This document shows, one piece after another, positions 38,695 through 47,757 of a stretch of DNA of 64,000 bases. Within the stretch, counting starts at the first letter, position 1. Every line of letters begins with the position of its first letter. The notes below the pieces were generated by a model, which was given only the letters and a program-made list of their open reading frames with translations, searched no databases and had not been told where the DNA came from. The stretch lies in contig NZ_AP024086.1 of NCBI RefSeq assembly GCF_019703855.1, forward strand, positions 1,322,501 through 1,386,500. Reading direction: 5' to 3'. The DNA is from Desulfomarina profundi (GTDB lineage Bacteria; Desulfobacterota; Desulfobulbia; Desulfobulbales; Desulfocapsaceae). The position numbers and the translations under genes were made by a program.

Positions 38695-39609
38695 ATGAAA
38701 CTGCAAGACCTCTGTGTTGACGCTGTAGGTGAACTTACGGAAGACGAGAGAAAAAAAGTTTTTTTCAGCCAGATGGCTGCTATCCGTTTTTGTGAAGAGG
38801 CTCTTCTGGCATTGTTTTCAAAAGGACTGGTTCGTGGAACTGTTCATACTTGTCTTGGACAGGAAGGGTGTGCGACGGGTGTAGTGAACGGACTGGATCG
38901 TAAAAAGGATATTATCTGTTCAAATCATCGGGGGCATGGTCACTTTCTGGCGTACAGTTTTAATTTTCGTGGACTGGTGGCCGAGATAACTGGACTGGAG
39001 TCGGGGGTATGTGGTGGGATAGGTGGCAGCCAGCATCTGCATATGGGGAATTTTTACTCTAATGGTATTCTCGGAGGAATGCCACCAGTTGCCACGGGTA
39101 TGGCTGCTGCCGAAAAAACAAAAGGCAGTGACAGCATAGTCTGTGTTTTTCTGGGAGATGGAGCGATGGCAGAGGGGAGTTTTTACGAGGCATTGAATCT
39201 TGCAGGATTGTGGAAACTGCCGGTTCTTTTCGTGGTCGAACATAATCAGTATGCCCAGAGTACCCACTGGAAAATGCAGCATTCCGGTGAACTTGAACAG
39301 AGGGCGGCGACCTTCGGCGTCCCGGTGTTTGAAGTTGACGGTAACATGGTTGAACGTGTTTTTCAGGCAACTTGTGAATGCACAGCTTCAATCAGAGGCG
39401 GTGGTGGCCCCGGAATGCTTTTTCTCAAAACTTACAGACTCGGTGCCCACAGCAAAGGAGAAGACCATAGAAGTTCAGCAGAACTGGATAAATACAGGGT
39501 TTGCGATCCTCTGGTGCAGCTCAGGAAACAAATTGATCAGCAATGGTGTGACGATTGCGAGGCGGAATTGAACCGGGAGATCAGAAATCTGGTTGACTCG
39601 CTTTTCTGA
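38695..39609 (+). CDS. 2-oxoacid dehydrogenase E1 alpha subunit
   Basis: 304 residues of the pyruvate/acetoin/branched-chain dehydrogenase E1alpha type, using thiamine diphosphate. The ThDP/Mg motif runs GDGAMAEGSFYEALN to EHNQYAQST; the first Asn of the usual NN is His, while the metal-binding Asn is kept. NHRGHGH, IGGSQHLH and YRLGAHSKGEDHR are also typical. It would decarboxylate a 2-oxoacid and pass the acyl unit to lipoamide. ATG 38695 follows AAGGA; the upstream TTG has no ribosome site. First gene of the divergent decoration operon. Confidence 0.9.
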   Translation: MKLQDLCVDAVGELTEDERKKVFFSQMAAIRFCEEALLALFSKGLVRGTVHTCLGQEGCATGVVNGLDRKKDIICSNHRGHGHFLAYSFNFRGLVAEITGLESGVCGGIGGSQHLHMGNFYSNGILGGMPPVATGMAAAEKTKGSDSIVCVFLGDGAMAEGSFYEALNLAGLWKLPVLFVVEHNQYAQSTHWKMQHSGELEQRAATFGVPVFEVDGNMVERVFQATCECTASIRGGGGPGMLFLKTYRLGAHSKGEDHRSSAELDKYRVCDPLVQLRKQIDQQWCDDCEAELNREIRNLVDSLF

Positions 39610-39637
39610 GATCTGAATTATCGGAAACAAGAGGAAA

Positions 39638-39693
39638 AAATGAACGTCTGACTACTGCAGAACAACCTCTGGTCTCGGTATTTTCAGATATAA
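39638..39693 (+). repeat. Short dispersed leader repeat, copy 3
   Basis: Between the E1alpha and E1beta genes. ATGAACGTCTGACT, TGCAGAA, CTGGTCTCGGT and TTTTCAGATATA follow the same order as copies before lpxA and selB. Confidence 0.4.
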
Positions 39694-39706
39694 TATATTC
39701 GGAGAA

Positions 39707-40708
39707 ATGATGAATTTTCTTGAATCATTGAAAAAAGGGTTGTTTGAATCTTTTGCCGAAGATGACAGGGTAGTGTTACTGGGGGAGGATATTGTTGACC
39801 CCTATGGCGGTGCATTCAAAGTGTCACTGGGGTTGTCCTCCCTTTATCCTGATCGTGTTTTAAATACCCCGATCAGTGAAGCGGGTTTTACAGGTGCTGC
39901 CGGAGGTATGGCCATTCGCGGGTTGAGACCTGTTGTGGAGATAATGTTTGGAGATTTTCTGACCCTTTGTACAGATCAGATTGTCAATCATATCACCAAA
40001 TTTGCATCGATGTATCCCGGAGTTGAGGTTCCTCTTGTTATTCGGACACCCATGGGAGGTGGACGGGGGTATGGGGCAACCCACAGCCAGACTCTTGAAA
40101 AAATGTATCTTGGAGTGCCGGGGTTAAAAGTCGTGGCGCCTGGCCTTGCACATGATCCCGGAAAAATAGTGCGAACCGCTGTTCTCAAGGACAGTTCTCC
40201 GGTCCTTTTTATTGAAAATAAGGCCCTCTACAGCAGGGAGCTGATTGCTGAAAAGGCAGGGGAATTGACGGTGAAGGAAATTGAGACGTCTACCGGCTAT
40301 CCTGTCGCCGTTGTCAGTAATATGGAAGGGAGCAGACCTGATGTTGTTGTTCTGGCCTATGGTGGTGCGAGCCTTCCTTTGTGTGAGGTTATGGAACAGT
40401 TTGCAGATGAGGAAATCAGCATCAAGGCGTTGTTTCCGTCTCTGATTAATGAGGTGGATATGGAACTGTTACTTCCGGAACTCAGGGGATGTGGCAATAT
40501 TGTTATCTGTGAAGAGGGCAGTGAAGGATTTAACTGGGGAAGCGAGATGGCTGCATGTATCTATGAAAAAATGCATAGGCAGTTGCGAAATCCCATACTC
40601 CGTGTGGCGGCAGAGAATACTGTCATACCATGTGCGAAAAAGCTGGAGGATGCGGTGTTGCTGAATGAAAACAAAATTGAACAGGCAATAATGGAGTTAT
40701 TATCATGA
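39707..40708 (+). CDS. 2-oxoacid dehydrogenase E1 beta subunit
   Basis: 333 residues with transketolase-like pyrimidine-binding (LLGEDIVDPYGGAFKVS, ISEAGFTGAAGGMAIRG) and C-terminal domains, normal for E1beta. GRGYGATHSQ contains the active-site His. CGGAGAA lies just before the ATG; a second ATG follows immediately. The stop overlaps the next start by four bases (ATGA), so E1beta is coupled to the lipoyl-acyltransferase. Confidence 0.92.
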   Translation: MMNFLESLKKGLFESFAEDDRVVLLGEDIVDPYGGAFKVSLGLSSLYPDRVLNTPISEAGFTGAAGGMAIRGLRPVVEIMFGDFLTLCTDQIVNHITKFASMYPGVEVPLVIRTPMGGGRGYGATHSQTLEKMYLGVPGLKVVAPGLAHDPGKIVRTAVLKDSSPVLFIENKALYSRELIAEKAGELTVKEIETSTGYPVAVVSNMEGSRPDVVVLAYGGASLPLCEVMEQFADEEISIKALFPSLINEVDMELLLPELRGCGNIVICEEGSEGFNWGSEMAACIYEKMHRQLRNPILRVAAENTVIPCAKKLEDAVLLNENKIEQAIMELLS

Positions 40709-41820
40709 ACGCTGAATTTGTACAGGTGCCGGCAATCAACGCCAATGACACCACAGCGACACTGGTAGAATGGACTGTTGATGATCGTGAGGCTGTGTCC
40801 ACGGGTGATATTATCGCAATAATTGAGACTACCAAGGCTGCAATCGAGGTGGAAGCCCCTGTCGAAGGGTATTGCGCCCATCTGTATCAGGAAGGAGAAA
40901 AGCTCTCTGAAGGAGCATTCCTGGCCGTTATCCTTCAGGATCAGGATGAAGACCTGGAACCATATCTGCACAAGCTTAAAAAAAGAGAAGAAAAGAAAAA
41001 AGATAGCCGCCAATGGACGAGAAAAGCTGAGTTAATGGCTAGGAAATTTGGTATTGATATTGAACAACTGGCAGCAAAATTAGGGAGGAGGGTCAAGGAG
41101 AGTGATGTTATGAATTCCCGGGATCCCGGTGCTGTTCTCTTAGATCTGGTGGATGATGAATACCCGGCCACCAGGCGGGAACGTGTTCTGCTGATAGGAG
41201 GAGCCGGGGGAGGGGGAGTGATAACCCTTGATGCAATAGCGCGAACCCTGCATCAACGTGCCGTGGGAATTCTTGATAATAATTCAGGTCTCAAGGGGAA
41301 GACATTGATGGGTGTACCTGTTCTTGGGACCAATGACATGGCATGGGAACTCTGGGAAAAGAAATTTTTTGATGCGGCAATTATTGTTGTAACTGCCGAT
41401 ATAGGTCAGCGTGAGGAGTTGTTTGAGTGGGTGAAGATGGAAGGTATTCCACTCACGAATGTTATTGATCCATTGGCGGAAATACGTACTAACTGTTCCC
41501 TTGGGACCGGAAATCTCATAATGGCCAACTGTTTTCTGGCGGCCTGTGTGAAACTTGGAGATAATAATTTCCTGGCCAGTCACGTCTGTATTGAACATCA
41601 CAGTGTTGTCGGCAGTCACTGTACTTTCGGGCCAAGGACCACGACCTCCGGGGCTGTAACTATTGGAAACCGGATCAAGTTCGGTATGGGTGTCCTCGTG
41701 GAGCCTTACCTGGAAATTGGTGACAATTCGGTTATTCCGTCTGGAATTGTCTTGAACAGCTCGCTTTCTGCCGGAACTGTTTTAAAGGTCAAGCGAAATT
41801 ACAGTGAAACAGTTCGCTGA
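40705..41820 (+). CDS. Lipoyl domain + subunit-binding domain + NeuD/PglD-like sugar acyltransferase fusion
   Basis: 371 residues. About 1-80: a lipoyl domain with the modifiable Lys44 in IIETTKAAIEVEAP. About 105-140: a peripheral-subunit-binding domain (RKAELMARKFGID...GRRVKESDV), which in E2 proteins docks E1 or E3. About 155-371: a PglD/NeuD-type domain, with Rossmann-like VLLIGGAGGGGVITLD, NNSGLKG and MGVPVLG, then a left-handed beta-helix with IEHHSVVGSHC (first His at the catalytic position) and FGPRTTTSG. The usual E2 catalytic domain with HxxxDG is absent. With the E1 genes just upstream, the reading is that an acyl group made from a 2-oxoacid is passed on the lipoyl arm to a sugar amine or hydroxyl. 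That chemistry is inference; the domain order is visible. No E3 gene is adjacent. Confidence 0.88.
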   Translation: MNAEFVQVPAINANDTTATLVEWTVDDREAVSTGDIIAIIETTKAAIEVEAPVEGYCAHLYQEGEKLSEGAFLAVILQDQDEDLEPYLHKLKKREEKKKDSRQWTRKAELMARKFGIDIEQLAAKLGRRVKESDVMNSRDPGAVLLDLVDDEYPATRRERVLLIGGAGGGGVITLDAIARTLHQRAVGILDNNSGLKGKTLMGVPVLGTNDMAWELWEKKFFDAAIIVVTADIGQREELFEWVKMEGIPLTNVIDPLAEIRTNCSLGTGNLIMANCFLAACVKLGDNNFLASHVCIEHHSVVGSHCTFGPRTTTSGAVTIGNRIKFGMGVLVEPYLEIGDNSVIPSGIVLNSSLSAGTVLKVKRNYSETVR

Positions 41821-41838
41821 AACTCTTTTTCTGTTTTG

Positions 41839-42635
41839 ATGCATATGGAAGAATTTACAGTTTACGGCAGCACAGGGATTATTGGAAGTCATGTCACAAG
41901 GTATTTGGAAAAGAATGGTTTTTCGGTAAACACTCCCGACAGGGACGAAGTGCTTTCTTTTAGTACCCCCCTGGGCCATGTGTTGTACTGTATCGGGGTA
42001 ACAGCTGATTTCAGAAACAGACCCATCGATACGGTTCAGGCTCATGTCTGTGTACTGTCGGAAATTTTGAGAAGGGGTGATTTCACATCACTGCTCTACC
42101 TTTCTTCCACCCGGATTTACAGTGGGGCCGATAGTGGACGTGAGGATGCCCGTTTCAGCCTGGATCCGTCAGATCCGTCAGACCTCTATAATCTTTCAAA
42201 GCTCATGGGAGAATCACTTTGTCTCCAGTGTGGCAGGAAAGGGGTGAAAATTGCCAGACTGTCAAATGTGGTGGGGGACGGGACGAGGGTGAGCAGAATT
42301 TTATACCGTCTCTCATGCGCGATGCAAAAAAAGGGCAGATTCTGCTTCGCTCTGATCCTGCATCGGCGAAGGATTATATCCATATCGATGATGTAGCTTT
42401 TCTTGTGAAGGAAATTGCCTGCAGGGGAAAACAAAAAATCTACAATGTTGCCGGAGGACGGCAGATTACCCACGCAGAGTGGTTAGAACAACTGGTTTGC
42501 CTGACAGGTTGTACAGTCGAAGTGGAAGAAGGGGCACCACTTGTCAAATTTGTACCTGTTGATATTTCACGGGTAAAGGAAGAATTTGGTTTCAGTTCGC
42601 AATCTGTGTTTACAGTTCTTGAAAACAGGATATAA
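41839..42635 (+). CDS. NAD-dependent sugar epimerase/reductase (single-base frameshift)
   Basis: Extended SDR fold: VYGSTGIIGSHVTRYL near the start, SSTRIYSG, and YNLSKLMGE (catalytic Tyr and Lys). The frame breaks at five G (42273-42277). One more G gives the family pattern NVVG..DEGEQNFIPSLMRDA, followed by LRSDPASAKDYIHIDDV, 265 residues in all. As read, the first part ends in a random tail at 42396. It may reduce or epimerise the 4-keto group of the operon's nucleotide sugar. ATG 41839 is chosen; 41845 is possible. Confidence 0.85.
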
Positions 42636-42645
42636 CGGTGATGAA

Positions 42646-43428
42646 ATGAAAAATGATATGATTCAGCAATTTCGGCAGGAACGTGCTGAGCGGGTACAAA
42701 GGTATGCGGAGGATAAATCTTTTCAGCAGTTGAGTGGTTCCTGGCTTGCTGAATCAATGGCCAGAAAATATGTCTATAATTTTGAATGGCTGGGTAGGCC
42801 TGTTATTCAATATCCTCAGGATATGGTTGCTGTTCAGGAACTGGTGTGGCGCTGTAGACCTGATCTGATCATCGAAACAGGAATTGCCCACGGTGGTTCC
42901 CTGATACTGAGTGCCTCTCTTCTCGCCCTTCTTGAGATGTTTGATGCCATGGAAAACGGTGTAGAGCTGGATCTTCAGAATCCAGCAAAAAAGGTTATAG
43001 GTATTGATATTGATATACGGGCGCATAATCGCAGAGCAATTGAAGAACATCCCCTTGCAGGGCGTATAGAAATGTTTGAAGGCTCCGCCATAGACAGTGA
43101 CATAATAAAAAAAGTTCATGACGCAGCCAGAGGGTTCAGCAAGGTAATGGTATTTCTTGATTCGATGCATACCCATGAGCATGTTCTGAAAGAATTGGAA
43201 GGTTATGCACCACTGGTTGGCAGGGGCAGTTACTGCGTGGTCTTTGACACCTATATTGAGAATATGGAGCCGGGGTTCTTTCCTGACCGCCCCTGGGATG
43301 TCGGAAACAATCCCATGACTGCGGTAAAACAATGGCTGGTTGATAACCGGGATTTTACGGTCGACAGGGAAATGGAAACAAAACTACAGGTTACAGTCGC
43401 ACCGCACGGTTTCTTGAGAAGGAAATAA
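42646..43428 (+). CDS. CmcI/cephalosporin-hydroxylase-family SAM-dependent methyltransferase
   Basis: 260 residues. The Rossmann-type SAM site ETGIAHGGSLIL, IGIDIDIRAHN and LDSMHTHEHVLKELE are characteristic of the CmcI family. Despite its name the family includes O-methyltransferases for sugars and antibiotics. In this operon it would methylate the glycan; that is inference. The upstream gene ends ten bases earlier. A shared terminator follows. Confidence 0.82.
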   Translation: MKNDMIQQFRQERAERVQRYAEDKSFQQLSGSWLAESMARKYVYNFEWLGRPVIQYPQDMVAVQELVWRCRPDLIIETGIAHGGSLILSASLLALLEMFDAMENGVELDLQNPAKKVIGIDIDIRAHNRRAIEEHPLAGRIEMFEGSAIDSDIIKKVHDAARGFSKVMVFLDSMHTHEHVLKELEGYAPLVGRGSYCVVFDTYIENMEPGFFPDRPWDVGNNPMTAVKQWLVDNRDFTVDREMETKLQVTVAPHGFLRRK

Positions 43429-43440
43429 AAGGAGAAAAGG

Positions 43441-43484
43441 TTTTAAAAATCCTCCGGAAAGAATCGGTTTGTTCTCTCCGGAGG
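43441..43484. terminator. Bidirectional terminator between methyltransferase and fliC2
   Basis: Stem CCTCCGGA (43451-43458) with TCCGGAGG (43477-43484). On the minus strand it is followed by ATTTTTAAAA, so it mainly serves fliC2. It also lies just after the plus-strand operon. Confidence 0.82.
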
Positions 43485-43491
43485 AATAAGC

Positions 43492-45000
43492 TTATCCCTG
43501 CAGGAGCTGGAGAGCAAGCTGTGGTGTCTGGTTTGCCTGTGAGAGGATTGCCACTCCCGCCTGTTGGAGAATATTATTCTTTGTCATGGCAGAAGTTTCC
43601 TGGGCGATATCGGCATCAAGTATTCGTGATCTTGCCGCAGAAAGATTTTCTGAAACATTGGAGAGATTAGCGATTGTTGATTCAAACCGGTTTTGAATTG
43701 CCCCGAGATTACCGCGCATACTGTCTATCTGGTCAAGAGCTCCATCAATTGTTTTTATCGCGTTTCCTGAGCCGGTTACGGTTGAAATATCAATATTATC
43801 CACTGAACTGAGAGTGCTTACGTTGGCATTGTTTGCCGCGACATTGAACAGGGAACCTGAAGTGTTGGCGATATCACTGGAAATATTAAACCCGTTGGGA
43901 CTTGAAAATGTGATTTCTCCACCGACTGTTGAAGAATCGGCGTCATCAGCAGCTCCAGCTTCGGTAAGGGTTACCGCACTGCCTTCACTCCCCTGCAGGG
44001 TTATTGTCGCAGAACCTGAACTATGCGCGAAATCAAGGATTTTAATATCATAACCACTTGATTGCTCCAGTGTCACACTGGCCTTGTCCGCGCTGAGTGT
44101 GGCTGTAACTCCGGTGTTTCCTGTCTGCTCATTGATGGCAGAGACCAGGTTGGTCAGATCATCTGACAGGACAGTGGCATTGATGGTCACAGCAGTAACG
44201 TTGGTACCCTGCAGGCTGAAACCGACATTGCCGTTTGCGTTGAGACTACTGAGTGTTGCCGTGGTTCTTGCGGTAGCCTTTACTCCGGTATCTGATGATA
44301 CCGCATTAATTTTACTGGCAATTACATTGGCGGTGTCACCATCGGCCACAGAGGCTGTTTTGGATCCCTGGGGTCCTGCAATTGTCAGTGTTTGAGCCAT
44401 GACATCATTTGCAGAACTGCCTGAGGCAGCAGATGTAGCGGCTTCAATACTGTAATTTGCAGTGCTGTTACTGGAGGTGAGGCTGTTATTGCCGAGATTG
44501 GCAGCCTTGGCGGAGCTAATACTGAAGGAAATTGTTTCATTTGCATTGGCCCCGACCTGGAACTGTGCCGAGGACATTGTACCGTCCAGCAGTTTTTTGC
44601 CGTTAAATTCAGTGGTTTCAGCAATACGGCTGATTTCCTGCTTGAGCTGGTTGACTTCGGCCTGAAGAGAAGAGCGATCTGACGCACTGTTGGTGTCATT
44701 GGCCGACTGAACAGCGAGTTCCCTCATTCTCTGAAGTATATTCGTTGTTTCCTGCAGGGCTCCTTCTGCTGTCTGGGCAAGGGAAATCCCATCGTTCGCA
44801 TTTCTGGCTGCCTGGTTCAATCCTCGAATCTGCGATGTCATTCGATCCGAGATTGCAAGTCCTGCAGCGTCATCTTTAGCCGAATTAATTCGCAGGCCGG
44901 AAGAGAGACGCTGCATTGCTTTGGCCAGGTCTCCCTGGGATTTTCCTAAATTTCTCTGTGCGTTTAATGATGATACGTTCGTGTTGATTGTCAGTGCCAT
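43492..45000 (-). CDS. fliC: Flagellin FliC2
   Basis: 502 residues, paralogue of FliC1. Terminal D0/D1 regions are almost identical ([35 protein letters not shown]), and the central Ser/Thr-rich part is similar with scattered changes. The end differs slightly (LALQLLQG). A weak sigma-28-like promoter and a leader with AAGGAC and AAGGAGG lie upstream. It closes the glycosylation island on the right. Confidence 0.97.
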   Translation of the reverse strand: MALTINTNVSSLNAQRNLGKSQGDLAKAMQRLSSGLRINSAKDDAAGLAISDRMTSQIRGLNQAARNANDGISLAQTAEGALQETTNILQRMRELAVQSANDTNSASDRSSLQAEVNQLKQEISRIAETTEFNGKKLLDGTMSSAQFQVGANANETISFSISSAKAANLGNNSLTSSNSTANYSIEAATSAASGSSANDVMAQTLTIAGPQGSKTASVADGDTANVIASKINAVSSDTGVKATARTTATLSSLNANGNVGFSLQGTNVTAVTINATVLSDDLTNLVSAINEQTGNTGVTATLSADKASVTLEQSSGYDIKILDFAHSSGSATITLQGSEGSAVTLTEAGAADDADSSTVGGEITFSSPNGFNISSDIANTSGSLFNVAANNANVSTLSSVDNIDISTVTGSGNAIKTIDGALDQIDSMRGNLGAIQNRFESTIANLSNVSENLSAARSRILDADIAQETSAMTKNNILQQAGVAILSQANQTPQLALQLLQG

Positions 45001-45090
45001 GTATAATTCCTCCTTGAAAGGTCCTTCGGCGTCGATAGCAATCTGTGCAAACGTAATGTCTTTTTCTCAATGTTCTCGCAGTTAAATGAC

Positions 45091-45118
45091 TTTTCGTCAC
45101 TGTTGGGGAAAAAGTTTA
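45091..45118 (-). promoter_or_regulatory. Sigma-28-like promoter of fliC2 (weaker)
   Basis: On the minus strand TAAA, 16 bases, then GACGAAAA; six of eight -10 positions match GCCGATAA. The spacing is the same as in the fliC1 promoter. The poorer -10 suggests lower expression than fliC1. Confidence 0.55.
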
Positions 45119-45215
45119 GTAGCTTAAGGAATTATTTTAATTTTTTTTGCGCAGGATAGAGGAAAAACAAAACCACAGAGATGGTATAGTTTAGGGAGGG
45201 AGAACAAGATGAAGC

Positions 45216-45250
45216 TTAAAAAGATGAGGCAGTTTTTGATAAACTGCCTC
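45216..45250 (-). terminator. csrA-fliW terminator
   Basis: Perfect 10-bp stem GAGGCAGTTT/AAACTGCCTC (45226-45250), followed on the minus strand by ATCTTTTTAAG, 26 bases after the fliW stop. Confidence 0.82.
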
Positions 45251-45275
45251 TCAGGAAAAAAGTGCAGGAGCCCGA

Positions 45276-45695
45276 CTATTCAGGGAGCGGAGTTTTCGTT
45301 TGAAAATCGCTGTTCTCAAGAATAATCTGAATGGCACGGTTACTCTTTGGAGAGAAGAGAATCGGGGCTCGGAGATTAAGGGTTATTTTTGCGTCACGAG
45401 GCACAGTTACGACAGACAAGACAAAACATTCATCTTCCGGATCTATCTGGAGGTATGTTCTTTCAGTATCGTCGGGGATAACCTTATAGTCCAGAAAAAA
45501 ATTCGTAGGATCGGTGAGAACAAAGGCAATATCAGGATCATCAACCGACTGAATCCAGAACAGCGGCCCATTTTTTTTGTTGGGCATCACGATGAAGTCG
45601 TGGAGGGTTGGGAATCCGATCATGCCGGCCGGAAAATGGAGAAGATTAGTCGGATCGTATTCAACTTCTCCGAATCGTGTCTGTATTTTTCTCAT
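45276..45695 (-). CDS. fliW: FliW, flagellin-sensing antagonist of CsrA
   Basis: 139 residues. FliW motifs: TRFGEVEYD near the start, [29 protein letters not shown] and [20 protein letters not shown]. FliW is released when flagellin is exported or binds free flagellin, and frees or blocks CsrA accordingly. Its start overlaps the csrA stop (ATGA), the usual arrangement. Confidence 0.95.
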   Translation of the reverse strand: MRKIQTRFGEVEYDPTNLLHFPAGMIGFPTLHDFIVMPNKKNGPLFWIQSVDDPDIAFVLTDPTNFFLDYKVIPDDTERTYLQIDPEDECFVLSVVTVPRDAKITLNLRAPILFSPKSNRAIQIILENSDFQTKTPLPE

Positions 45696-45931
45696 TTTTC
45701 TGTTCTTCCGCTGGAAATATCTACAAGTATATCGAGATCAGCCAAATCCCACTGGGCGGCGTTTTTATTCTCTTCTACTATGCGATCATATACTTCCTGC
45801 CGATATATTTTTTTATTTCGTGGAGCATCTATGCCGATTCGCACGGCTCCACTCTTGCACTCAATAACTTTAATGATAATATCATCCCCGATGAGTATGC
45901 CTTCACCGGTTTTTCTGGTAAGGACCAGCAT
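45692..45931 (-). CDS. csrA: CsrA, post-transcriptional regulator
   Basis: 79 residues starting [18 protein letters not shown], with the RNA-binding core and [20 protein letters not shown]. The C-terminal tail is longer than in E. coli CsrA, as in FliW-regulated CsrA proteins. It binds GGA motifs in mRNA leaders; the fliC1 leader here is a likely target. Confidence 0.96.
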   Translation of the reverse strand: MLVLTRKTGEGILIGDDIIIKVIECKSGAVRIGIDAPRNKKIYRQEVYDRIVEENKNAAQWDLADLDILVDISSGRTEK

Positions 45932-46089
45932 GTGTTAGACTCCACAAGGTATCAGCCTGAGAAAAGTGTAAGGGCCTGTTAAAAGATCGTTTCAAAACCA
46001 AAACCACCTGACTCAGCTCATAGTATGTTGATTATCTCAGGATGTCAAATCGTTAATGAACAGATCGTGTTAAAAAAAGTTACGATAAC

Positions 46090-47748
46090 TTACCTGAAAT
46101 AATCAAGAATGGAAATATCTGAAACCCGTGCAGTAATATTGAGAGCCGACTTGAACGCTGTTTCCTGCTGGATGATGTCATTATAGATTTCAATCATATC
46201 CGCATCCTGGTACCGTGAAAGAATCTGTTTCAGATCAATTTTTGCGTCTTCCTGGTGAAGTTTGGCGGAATCGACTCGTTTTGCCTTGGCACCGAGAGAG
46301 CTCCTCAGTCCGCGGTTCTGATCAGCGGCAACTTCGAGATTGTCAATCTGTGCCTGAATAGAGCCGCCGGGACCATTGACGTCATCGACATTGCCTGCGC
46401 GGATTGCTTCTTCAGTGCGTGTCAGTACTGTAAAGAGATCTATTCGTCCAGAAGATCCATTGAGGGTATCAGCTGTCAGTCCGACACTGGCAAGGCCTGT
46501 ACCTGCAATAGTTACATCAGTAGGTGAATTGGTTTCAATATTGATTGTACCGTAAACAGTCTGGTCTCCACCTGAAATGCCACCTGATGGCGTGGTTCCG
46601 GTGACGACACCATCGGTAATAGTCTCATCAAGCTCTATTTCCGAGCCGTCGGCAGGGCCTGTAAGAACAAGACTTCCACTGGAAATGTCGTAGCTGACTC
46701 CATTTGAAAGAGTCCCACTGGTGGAAGTGAGATTGGTGGCCCCGGCAGTATTGGCAAGTGCTGAAGCCATACCGCTGAGTGTGTAATCATAAGTTCCCGA
46801 AGGTCCGTCGAGAGTAACGGAAATTGTGTTACCGCCTGAAGTAATATCAAGACTGTACGTGTCTTCCGTATCGACGAAATTTGTAAGGGAAAGATCTCCA
46901 AGGTCTTGAGTCGCCGCATTGACCGTGCCCACCAGGCCGGTTCCTGATTGACTGAAGAGTGCTGCAACTTTAGCTGCATAATTGTTTTCACCGGCCGGGT
47001 CCGTCAGGTCAGTTCCTCCTGAGATTGTTACAGGTGGATTGCTGCCCGCGGTGATGGTAATATCATTCCCCGGAATTCCTGGGCCAATGGCTGTAGAGGT
47101 CTGGCGTTCCCCTCGAAATGGGTTGGTGTATCCTGCTGCTGCAATTTCATTGGTGATCCCCATGAACAGTTCATTGCCCGTAAGGTTGACATCCATGAAT
47201 TCGCCGGGTGTAATTTCGAGGCTGGTGTTATTATAATCTCCATGATAGAGATAAGGCCAGGTAGTTACATCGTTAACATCATAAAGCGCAGGATCGTAGG
47301 CGGGATTTTCCGTAAAGGGTTTTGTTTTTTCATTAAATCCGGCGAAAATATATTTTCCGTCAACCACTGCATTCGCTGAATCAAGCAGTTCATTTCGCAG
47401 CTCGGCAATTTCATCCCCGAATGTTGCCAGGTCTGATTCACTCATACCACTGTTTACAGCATTTATTGCAATTTCCTTGACCCTGACCATGATGTTTTCG
47501 ACATGGTTCAGGTGACCGTCCGTTGCTGCCATGGTGTCACCGGCATGGCCCATGGTTTCAAGATATCTTTCGTTTTGCTGCAGCTGGGTCCGGGTTGTCA
47601 GGACCGGACGGATTGCCCCGGGATCATCGGACGGTTTGTTGAGCTTGAGACCGGTGGCTCCCTGGTTTCGCAGTCCGAGCAGGTCATTGGTGATTTTGTC
47701 AAGATTTGTCTGCATCAACCGAAATGTGGACTGGTCTGTAACTTTCAT
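46090..47748 (-). CDS. flgL: FlgL, hook-filament junction protein 2
   Basis: 552 residues, longer than E. coli FlgL (317) because of a Gly/Ser/Thr-rich insert in the middle. The N-terminus has LGLRNQGATGLKLNKPSDDPGA and the C-terminus ILSRYQDADMIEIYNDIIQQETAFKSAL, both flagellin-family. It follows flgK with a nine-base gap. Confidence 0.9.
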   Translation of the reverse strand: MKVTDQSTFRLMQTNLDKITNDLLGLRNQGATGLKLNKPSDDPGAIRPVLTTRTQLQQNERYLETMGHAGDTMAATDGHLNHVENIMVRVKEIAINAVNSGMSESDLATFGDEIAELRNELLDSANAVVDGKYIFAGFNEKTKPFTENPAYDPALYDVNDVTTWPYLYHGDYNNTSLEITPGEFMDVNLTGNELFMGITNEIAAAGYTNPFRGERQTSTAIGPGIPGNDITITAGSNPPVTISGGTDLTDPAGENNYAAKVAALFSQSGTGLVGTVNAATQDLGDLSLTNFVDTEDTYSLDITSGGNTISVTLDGPSGTYDYTLSGMASALANTAGATNLTSTSGTLSNGVSYDISSGSLVLTGPADGSEIELDETITDGVVTGTTPSGGISGGDQTVYGTINIETNSPTDVTIAGTGLASVGLTADTLNGSSGRIDLFTVLTRTEEAIRAGNVDDVNGPGGSIQAQIDNLEVAADQNRGLRSSLGAKAKRVDSAKLHQEDAKIDLKQILSRYQDADMIEIYNDIIQQETAFKSALNITARVSDISILDYFR

Positions 47749-47757
47749 AATTGTCCC

